Source of the DNA: Candidatus Latescibacterota bacterium
Lineage (GTDB): Bacteria; Latescibacterota; UBA2968; UBA8231
NCBI GenBank assembly: GCA_003529325.1
Contig: DPVW01000481.1
Span: 1 to 19,991, forward strand
Reading direction: 5' to 3'
Length of the DNA stretch: 19,991 nucleotides
In this document: piece after piece, positions 14,432 through 19,991 of the stretch
How the letters are laid out: every line of letters begins with the position of its first letter
How positions within the stretch are numbered: the stretch's first letter is position 1
Translations under genes and position numbers: made by a program
Notes under the pieces: model-generated
Told to the model about the DNA's origin: nothing
Database searches by the model: none
Seen by the model: the letters and a program-made list of their open reading frames with translations, nothing else

Positions 14432-15670
14432 TCAACCAAACCTCTCCGCCCAGGCTTGATCAAATCCGTCTGAACCATCATCCAGGCGGCGCTCCAGACG
14501 GATTCCCGGGAGAAATACCGGCAACTTCCCCGCCAGAAAGTCGGCTCGATAGCCGCCATTTTTGTAGTACGTCTGGCGACCGTCTGGCCAGAAAATCGTG
14601 TGAATCTCGCGTGGTTGTGGCTTCTGGTAGTCGGGATCGACACGGAAACCTTCCACGGCATCCCAGTCGACCTCGATGCCCAGACCAGGGCCATCGGGCA
14701 CACGAGCGTGACCGCCGCTGATGGCGAATTCCTTGAGCAGTGTATGCGAATAGATGTTGACCCCAGGAATCGCCGGCCAGCGCGCCTGGGCCAACACCGC
14801 GCCCAGATGGACCGACCACATCGTCGTGATCCCCGTACCGACGAGCTGCAGCCAGAATGGCATCTTTGCGTGGCCCGCCAGAGTGCCGTCCCTGAGCACA
14901 CGTGAAGCACCGCCGCCGATGACGAAACCGTCGCAAACCCCTTCCCGGATCGCCGTCATCACGGGAGGAGAGCCGAAGTGCATGGCGATGGGGCTGGCGA
15001 TTTTTCGCCGTAAGGCGGCGTTGCCGGCGACATCATCCTGTGGAATCGGCGACTCGACAATCGCCAGAATCGGGAAGGTCTCTTCCAGTCGCTTCAACAA
15101 GGGCGCCGCCACATCCACACCCAACAGCAGCCCATTGAAGTCTGCATCGAGAACGAAGTGATCGGATGTCGCTTCGCTGACAGCTTCGAGCTGATCCTCG
15201 ATATCAAACCAGGGACGGGCTTTCACCTTCATCGTCGTGAAGCCATTCTCTTCCGCCGTCGCCGCCTCTCGTGCCCACAGCTTCGGTTTCATGTCCTGCG
15301 CCCACCACGACACAGGACAGGCGTCGCGGAACTGGGCTCCCAGAAGCCGGTGCACGGGCACACCTGCGCCTTTGCCAACAGCATCGAACAACGCCATCTG
15401 CAGGCCCGCGCCCAGGCCGTCGTCCCAGATCAGATCCCAGGCGTTGCGACCGACATATTGCTGGGCCCCCTCATCCCCGATCTTGCCCCAAGTGTAATTC
15501 TCCAGAGTTTCGCCGACACCCATCGCTCCCGATGTAAGGGTGACTCGATACAAGTCGACCACAGACCAGCCGGGCACACGGATCTCGACGGTGTGGGCGC
15601 AGCGCTCGTGGAATGGAACATCCAGTCGCCAACGCTCGATGTTGGTGATGGTGAAATCGTTGCTACTCAT
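14432..15670 (-). CDS. Atypical enolase-superfamily protein with C-terminal extension
   Basis: A 412-residue protein of enolase/mandelate-racemase fold. The lysine strand TMKVKARP (K148-x-K150), D175/D177 in VLDADFNG and E206 in IVESPIP are present. The third metal-ligand position, normally Glu or Asp at the end of strand 5 (as in ATGE), reads AMHFGSPP, with H231. Strand 6 has CDGFVIGGGASRV, but the strand-7 His region reads FWLQLVGTGITTMW. About 60 residues beyond the usual end (350-412) form an unfamiliar tail with NGGYRADFLAGK. ATG 15670 has AGGAG (complement of 15680-15684) 9 nt upstream. An intrinsic terminator of the acnA transcript ends just upstream. It may be a dehydratase, racemase or cycloisomerase with altered metal binding, or inactive. 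Confidence 0.78.
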   Translation of the reverse strand: MSSNDFTITNIERWRLDVPFHERCAHTVEIRVPGWSVVDLYRVTLTSGAMGVGETLENYTWGKIGDEGAQQYVGRNAWDLIWDDGLGAGLQMALFDAVGKGAGVPVHRLLGAQFRDACPVSWWAQDMKPKLWAREAATAEENGFTTMKVKARPWFDIEDQLEAVSEATSDHFVLDADFNGLLLGVDVAAPLLKRLEETFPILAIVESPIPQDDVAGNAALRRKIASPIAMHFGSPPVMTAIREGVCDGFVIGGGASRVLRDGTLAGHAKMPFWLQLVGTGITTMWSVHLGAVLAQARWPAIPGVNIYSHTLLKEFAISGGHARVPDGPGLGIEVDWDAVEGFRVDPDYQKPQPREIHTIFWPDGRQTYYKNGGYRADFLAGKLPVFLPGIRLERRLDDGSDGFDQAWAERFG

Positions 15671-15700
15671 GATCTCGGACTCCTGGGTCGGCGCTCACAG

Positions 15701-15735
15701 TGAAAAGGCCCCGGCACGGAACGTGCCGGGGCCTG
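15701..15735 (-). terminator. Intrinsic terminator after acnA
   Basis: A perfect 12-bp stem pairs 15706-15717 with 15723-15734 around a 5-nt loop (ggaac on plus). Read on the minus strand, the G+C-rich hairpin is followed by a short U tract (CCTTTTCAC). It is 38 nt past the acnA stop and 36 nt before the ATG of the enolase-family gene. It is the strongest intrinsic terminator in the window. Confidence 0.8.
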
Positions 15736-15771
15736 CAAAGATGGGTCGGTGACATCGACGCGTCGAGCGGC

Positions 15772-18456
15772 CTAGGAAGCCATGCGCCGCAAGACGGTCT
15801 GCAGGATTCCACCGTTGCGATAATATTCCAGCTCGACGGGGGTATCGATGCGGCAGACAGTCTGGAAACGCTGTTCACCGGCGCCGCCGGTGACGACGAT
15901 CTCGACCTGCTGGCCAGGTTGCAGGTCATCACCGATGGCGATATCGAAGAGCTCCTCTCCCGTCAGTCCCAGGCTGTCACGCGTATCGCCCGCAGCAAAC
16001 TGTAGTGGCAGAATGCCCATGCCGATCAGATTTGATCGATGGATGCGTTCATAACTCTCGGCGATAGCTGCCTTGACGCCCTGCAGGAACGGTCCCTTGG
16101 CGGCCCAGTCACGGCTGGAGCCTGTGCCGTATTCGGCGCCGGCGAGGATGATGGTCGGCACACCTTCCTGCTGATAACGCTCGCCCGCCTCGTAGATGGT
16201 CATCTGTTCTTTCGACGGATGATGACGGGTGTAGCCGCCCTCGACACCGGGAACGAGCTCATTGCGGATGCGGATATTGGCGAAGGTGCCACGCACCATA
16301 ACTTCGTGGTTGCCACGACGGGAGCCATAACTGTTCCAGTCCCGACGTTCGACGCCATGAGCTTCGAGATACGTCGCCGCCGGACCATCGACGGCGATCG
16401 CGCCGGCGGGTGAGATATGGTCGGTGGTGACACTGTTGGCGAGCCGCGCCAGCACCCGCGCCCCCGTGATGGATTGGATGGCTCCGACCTCGCGGCTGAG
16501 TCCCTCGAAGAATGTGGGCCGACGGATGTAGGAACTGGCCTCGTCCCAGGTGTAACGCTCGCCTTCGGGTACGGCGATCTGGTTCCAGGTCTCATTGCTC
16601 GAAAAGACATTGCCGTACTCTTCCTCAAACATCTTGGCCTGCACGGAGCGACCGACCTCCTGCCGGATCTCTTCTTGCTTAGGCCAGATATCGCGCAGAA
16701 AAACATCCCCTTCGGGGCCACTGCCAAGAGCATCGGTCTCGAAGTCGAAGTCCACTCGACCCGCCAGGGCGTAAGCCACCACCAATGGTGGTGAAGCCAG
16801 GTAATTGGCTCGGGTCTGTGGGTGCACGCGACCCTCGAAGTTGCGATTTCCTGAGAGCACGGAACAGACGACGAGTTCGTTGTCGACAATCGCCTTTTCG
16901 ATATTTTCGTGCAGGGGACCCGAGTTGCCTATGCAGGTCGTACAACCGTATCCCACCGTGTGGAAACCGAGGGCCTCCAGATCGCCATCGAGACCGGCCG
17001 CTTCCAGATACCGGGTGACGACGCGGGACCCCGGTGCCAGACTCGTCTTGACGTAGGCCGGTACGGTCAGGCCCTTGGCAACCGCATTGCGCGCCAGCAG
17101 ACCAGCGCCGAGCATGACGGAGGGATTGCTCGTATTCGTGCACGAGGTAATTGCTGCCATCACCACCGCGCCCTCTGGCAGATCAACGGTGCCTTTGTCG
17201 CCCAGATCGACGGAGATCGAACGGCCCTCGTCCTGCCGCTTCAGCACGTCCGTCAGATTTTTCTTGAATGCCGCTTTCATGTCCGTCAAAGCGATACGAT
17301 CCTGGGGCCGCGTGGGACCGGCCAGACTGGGTACGACCGTCGACATGTCGAGACCCAGGGTTTCGCTGAATACCGGATCTGCTGCGTCAGCATCGTAGAA
17401 CATGCCCTGCGCCTGCATGAAGGCTTTGACCCGTTCGACAACGGCAGGCTTGCGGCCGGTGCGACGCATGAACTCGAGGGTTTCTTCATCTACGGGGAAC
17501 AGGCCGACGGTGGCACCGTACTCGGGTGCCATATTGGCGATGGTGGCGCGATCGGCGAGGCTGAGCTTGCTGAGACCGGGGCCGTAGAACTCGACGAACT
17601 TGCCGACCACCCCGTGGGCACGTAGCGCTTGTGTCACCGTGAGCACCAGGTCCGTCGCCGTCGTCCCGGCGGGTAGTTCGCCATCGAGCCGAAAGCCAAC
17701 CACGTGGGGCAGCAACATGTAGATCGGCTGGCCGAGCATGACGGCCTCTGCCTCGATCCCACCGACACCCCAACCTACCACACCCAGCCCGTTGATCATG
17801 GTTGTATGACTGTCGGTGCCCACCAGACTGTCCGGCAGCCAGGTATCACCATCCTCTCCGGCCACGGACTGTACCACGTTGGCTAGGTATTCCAGATTCA
17901 CCTGGTGTACGATACCCGTCGCCGGTGGCACAACGCTGAAGTTGTCAAAGGACTCCTGGCCCCAACGCAAAAACTCATACCGTTCACGATTGCGCTCGAA
18001 CTCACGCTCGGCGTTGAGCTCGAGAGCCTTCTTCAACCCGTAATAGTCGACCTGTACAGAATGGTCGATGACGAGATCGACGGGAATCAGCGGGTTCACC
18101 GAACTCGGATCGCCACCGAGCTCGACGATGGCATCGCGCATGGCAGCCAGATCGACGACGGCAGGTACGCCGGTGAAATCCTGCATGACGACACGCGCCG
18201 GCTTGAAGGGAATCTCCTCCTTGCCGGCCGTCGCCGGACTCCAACGGGCGATACGCTCCACATCCTCACGGGTGATTTCAAAGCCGTCACACTGCCGCAG
18301 GGCCGCCTCCAGCAGGATCTTAATCGAGTATGGCAGTCGCGCAACCTCGGCGATGCCATCCTCCTCGAGTTTCTGGATCCGATGGACGGTGCCTTCGGCG
18401 CCGCCTGCGGTCACCGTGGTGCGTGCCCCAAATGTGTCCTTGTCGTTGTCTGCCAT
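15772..18456 (-). CDS. acnA: Aconitate hydratase A
   Basis: An 894-residue aconitase, converting citrate to isocitrate in the TCA cycle; length is close to E. coli AcnA (891). Three cysteines bind the [4Fe-4S] cluster: C439 in [10 protein letters not shown], and C505 and C508 in [12 protein letters not shown]. Other landmarks are [18 protein letters not shown] (90-107), [11 protein letters not shown] (128-138), [10 protein letters not shown] (211-220), the swivel-domain [20 protein letters not shown] and [19 protein letters not shown] 18456 is chosen because it has AAAGGG upstream and gives the family N-terminus; an ATG 93 nt earlier, at 18549, runs back over the -35 box. It is followed by an intrinsic terminator and appears to be a separate unit from the catabolic genes. 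In some bacteria the apo form binds RNA. Confidence 0.96.
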   Translation of the reverse strand: MADNDKDTFGARTTVTAGGAEGTVHRIQKLEEDGIAEVARLPYSIKILLEAALRQCDGFEITREDVERIARWSPATAGKEEIPFKPARVVMQDFTGVPAVVDLAAMRDAIVELGGDPSSVNPLIPVDLVIDHSVQVDYYGLKKALELNAEREFERNRERYEFLRWGQESFDNFSVVPPATGIVHQVNLEYLANVVQSVAGEDGDTWLPDSLVGTDSHTTMINGLGVVGWGVGGIEAEAVMLGQPIYMLLPHVVGFRLDGELPAGTTATDLVLTVTQALRAHGVVGKFVEFYGPGLSKLSLADRATIANMAPEYGATVGLFPVDEETLEFMRRTGRKPAVVERVKAFMQAQGMFYDADAADPVFSETLGLDMSTVVPSLAGPTRPQDRIALTDMKAAFKKNLTDVLKRQDEGRSISVDLGDKGTVDLPEGAVVMAAITSCTNTSNPSVMLGAGLLARNAVAKGLTVPAYVKTSLAPGSRVVTRYLEAAGLDGDLEALGFHTVGYGCTTCIGNSGPLHENIEKAIVDNELVVCSVLSGNRNFEGRVHPQTRANYLASPPLVVAYALAGRVDFDFETDALGSGPEGDVFLRDIWPKQEEIRQEVGRSVQAKMFEEEYGNVFSSNETWNQIAVPEGERYTWDEASSYIRRPTFFEGLSREVGAIQSITGARVLARLANSVTTDHISPAGAIAVDGPAATYLEAHGVERRDWNSYGSRRGNHEVMVRGTFANIRIRNELVPGVEGGYTRHHPSKEQMTIYEAGERYQQEGVPTIILAGAEYGTGSSRDWAAKGPFLQGVKAAIAESYERIHRSNLIGMGILPLQFAAGDTRDSLGLTGEELFDIAIGDDLQPGQQVEIVVTGGAGEQRFQTVCRIDTPVELEYYRNGGILQTVLRRMAS

Positions 18457-18490
18457 GGAGTTGACCCTTTGATGATGATAGGAGGGTGCT

Positions 18491-18519
18491 AGATTCGCCG
18501 CCGTGGCGGGGCCTGTCAA
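18491..18519 (-). promoter_or_regulatory. Candidate promoter of acnA
   Basis: On the minus strand a perfect TTGACA (complement of 18514-18519) lies about 60 nt upstream of the acnA ATG. At 17-nt spacing the -10 is GAATCT (complement of 18491-18496), a weak match; at 18 nt it is AATCTA. It is placed sensibly between the oxidase stop and acnA. The -10 is uncertain. Confidence 0.4.
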
Positions 18520-18583
18520 GCAGCCATTGAACCAGAAAACACGCGTCATTTCTGTCTGCTATGACGGTGCCTTTCCGCTGGTC

Positions 18584-19750
18584 TTAAGGACCGGCGATAG
18601 AGAAGGTGCGACGCATGGCTTCAAACTCGGCAATTGAGCTGCGGCCTTCGGTGACCAGTTCCGCCAGAACACGCCCGCAGAGGGGGGCCAGCTTAAAACC
18701 ATGACCGGAGAATCCAGCGCCAACAGCCACCCGCTCCGTGTCGGGATGTAGATCGACGATGTAATCCTCCGTCTTGGTATTTGTGTAGTAGCAGTGCTCA
18801 GCGCCAACCAGACGTTCCACGGGTGGCACGAACTCGCTCTCCAGAAACTGCCGCAGTTTGTCGATCTCAGCTGGTTCGATCTCGTCAGCGCCCTGATCTG
18901 GCGTGTCGTCGGTACCTGAAATGACGTGGCGTGCGATCTTGATGCCCTCGCGGCCAAATGCGGGCAGGCCATAGAATATCTCCCCATGGGGAGCGCCGAG
19001 ATTGCCCCAGACCGGCCACCGCCCGATCTCGAAGTCTGCTGCCGCCCCTGACAAAACGAAATATCCCACCGTCTGCCGGATCACCTGCAGACGGGGCTGC
19101 AGGAAGGGCAGCAATTGTGTCGCCCACGGACCGGGACAGATGACGACGCGGTCGGCGTGCAGCGCCAGGCGCTCCTCCCCCTGTTGCGCCGTCAGTCGGA
19201 TCGGATCGGTCGTCACGTCGAGATCGAGCACGCGGGTGTCGGTCAGCAGCGTTGCGCCGGACTTTGTGACGAGTTGCAGCAGAGCGGTCATGGTACGCGA
19301 CGCGGCGATAACACCCGCTGTGCGATCGTGTATGGCGCCGGCCGCCGTGGGGAAACGGAACATGGGAAACCGGGCTTGCGCATTCTTCACATCGAGGACT
19401 TCGCAGTCGACTCCTGTGTCGATGACGGCCTGAGCATATTTCTCAATCTTGCTGCCTGTTGCCCCGAAAAAGCACCCATCCGTGGGCAGGATGAGGGTCT
19501 GTCCTGCCTCTGCTTCGATTCGTGGCCACTCCTGCGTGTGCGCCACCTGCATGAGCCGCACGTATCCCGCATTCACATAGGCGGAGCGCGTGATCCGTGA
19601 GTGGGAGTGTGAACTGCCCCGATTGTGCTCGACGCCGAATTGCTCGACGAGGCCGACTCGTTCCAGACCCAGGCGCTGCAGGTGATAGAGGGCACAGCGA
19701 CCGATGATGCCACCGCCGACCACGAGTGCGTCGAAGTTCAGGCTGGACAT
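18584..19750 (-). CDS. FAD-dependent sarcosine oxidase / N-methyltryptophan oxidase-like enzyme
   Basis: A 388-residue flavoenzyme of the monomeric sarcosine oxidase (MSOX/MTOX/pipecolate oxidase) group, which oxidises secondary amino acids with oxygen to give an imine and peroxide. The Rossmann motif VVGGGIIG (10-17) starts the protein. SSHSHSRITR (46-55) is the family's FAD-contacting loop. C320 in AEHCYYTNTKTEDYIVD matches the covalent flavin cysteine (C315 of MSOX), and GFSGHGFKLAP (346-356) holds the conserved Lys near the flavin. ATG 19750 has GGAG 8 nt upstream; a TTG eight codons earlier is also in frame. It diverges from the truncated gene at 19858. Which amine it uses cannot be told. 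Confidence 0.9.
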   Translation of the reverse strand: MSSLNFDALVVGGGIIGRCALYHLQRLGLERVGLVEQFGVEHNRGSSHSHSRITRSAYVNAGYVRLMQVAHTQEWPRIEAEAGQTLILPTDGCFFGATGSKIEKYAQAVIDTGVDCEVLDVKNAQARFPMFRFPTAAGAIHDRTAGVIAASRTMTALLQLVTKSGATLLTDTRVLDLDVTTDPIRLTAQQGEERLALHADRVVICPGPWATQLLPFLQPRLQVIRQTVGYFVLSGAAADFEIGRWPVWGNLGAPHGEIFYGLPAFGREGIKIARHVISGTDDTPDQGADEIEPAEIDKLRQFLESEFVPPVERLVGAEHCYYTNTKTEDYIVDLHPDTERVAVGAGFSGHGFKLAPLCGRVLAELVTEGRSSIAEFEAMRRTFSIAGP

Positions 19751-19789
19751 TTGAATCTCCGTTCTGCTTGGCAACTATCTTTGCGGGTC

Positions 19790-19818
19790 AGAATGGCCAC
19801 GGTCGGCGGAGGTGTCAA
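19790..19818 (-). promoter_or_regulatory. Candidate promoter of the sarcosine-oxidase-like gene
   Basis: On the minus strand TTGACA (complement of 19813-19818) is followed after 17 nt by CATTCT (complement of 19790-19795). The -35 is perfect and the -10 matches at three of six positions. It sits about 40 nt upstream of the ATG at 19750. Confidence 0.4.
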
Positions 19819-19857
19819 CAATGCTACGGGGTTCCAAGATTACAAGATGATCCATCG

Positions 19858-19991
19858 ATGAGATGCTATCAGGTTATGGCGTTGATCGTGACGATGCTGT
19901 CGTGTATCCCGTCCAGCGCGAAAGAGCCCGAGCTCGACTCAGGGTACAGCAACATCCGTGTCGAGGATTACGTCGGCCCCGAGGTCTGCGG
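19858..19991 (+). CDS. Secreted protein, 5' part only; possible cytochrome c-like (multihaem) protein
   Basis: An open frame from ATG 19858 runs off the right edge after 44 full codons. It begins with a short hydrophobic segment (VMALIVTMLSCIPSSA) resembling a Sec or lipoprotein signal, with C16 as a possible lipidation site, though the lipobox is imperfect. The mature part ends in VEDYVGPEVC and a G-starting codon. Y-V-G-x-x-x-C often precedes a C-x-x-C-H haem site in cytochrome c554-like and some TPR-associated proteins, but the haem motif would lie beyond the window, so this is a suggestion. No clear Shine-Dalgarno is seen. It diverges from the flavoenzyme across 107 bp. Confidence 0.5.
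   Translation, partial: MRCYQVMALIVTMLSCIPSSAKEPELDSGYSNIRVEDYVGPEVC

Noticed and set aside
14404..14442. Inverted repeat GGTTGGTT / AACCAAACC at the convergent gene ends
   Set aside because: Has a bulge and a 22-nt loop, lies partly in both coding ends and lacks a U-run, so a terminator role is weak.
18457..18549. Longer acnA start at 18549
   Set aside because: The extra 31 residues have no family match and the stretch holds the likely -35 box; ATG 18456 has a Shine-Dalgarno.

Overview
This window is a gene-dense bacterial chromosome segment, G+C rich (about 60% by eye). It holds 14 complete protein genes, 2 genes cut by the window edges and one doubtful small ORF. I see no rRNA, tRNA, CRISPR array, insertion sequence or phage gene. 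No gap between genes exceeds about 130 bases. Two Cys-type sulfatases, a GH88-like unsaturated uronyl hydrolase, two enolase-superfamily proteins, an L-fucose mutarotase and a long membrane glycosyltransferase-TPR protein point to a free-living or host-associated, probably marine, glycan-degrading bacterium. Planctomycetota, Verrucomicrobiota, Latescibacterota or Poribacteria-like lineages would fit. That placement is inference from gene content; no phylogenetic marker is present.

Layout: (1) 1-3357. A truncated M81-family gene (minus) diverges from a plus-strand run: GT4 glycosyltransferase, ATGA-coupled DSD1/D-threonine-aldolase-like PLP protein, and a CnoX-like thioredoxin-TPR protein. (2) 3371-9896, all minus strand, transcribed right to left: sulfatase 1, a doubtful small ORF, GT39-TPR membrane protein, Ldh2-family oxidoreductase, FucU, and an MBL-fold hydrolase overlapping fucU by ATGA. 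(3) 9996-14417, all plus: Tat-exported sulfatase 2, GH88-like hydrolase, galactonate-dehydratase-like enolase and an isochorismatase-like hydrolase, all tightly spaced. (4) 14432-19750, minus: an atypical enolase-superfamily protein, a strong intrinsic terminator, aconitase AcnA and a sarcosine oxidase/MTOX-like flavoenzyme. (5) At the right edge, the first 44 codons of a secreted protein, possibly a multihaem cytochrome c.

Working model (inference): the divergent sulfatase pair is the centre of a locus for sulfated, uronic-acid-containing glycans. Sulfatase 2 would act outside the cytoplasm. Sulfatase 1 and the GH88-like enzyme, with no visible signal peptides, would act on imported oligosaccharides. 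The enolase-fold proteins, the Ldh2 oxidoreductase and FucU would then process released sugar acids and fucose. No transporter, transcription factor, polysaccharide lyase or formylglycine-generating enzyme lies in the window, so these must be elsewhere. AcnA is housekeeping; the flavoenzyme, DSD1-like and M81 genes suggest a separate amino-acid or amine theme.

The most unusual points are loss of expected metal ligands in the second enolase-family protein and the DSD1-like protein, a divergent Ldh2 core, and a possible leader region with a Shine-Dalgarno sequence in a hairpin loop upstream of sulfatase 1. I did not find a convincing wholly new system.
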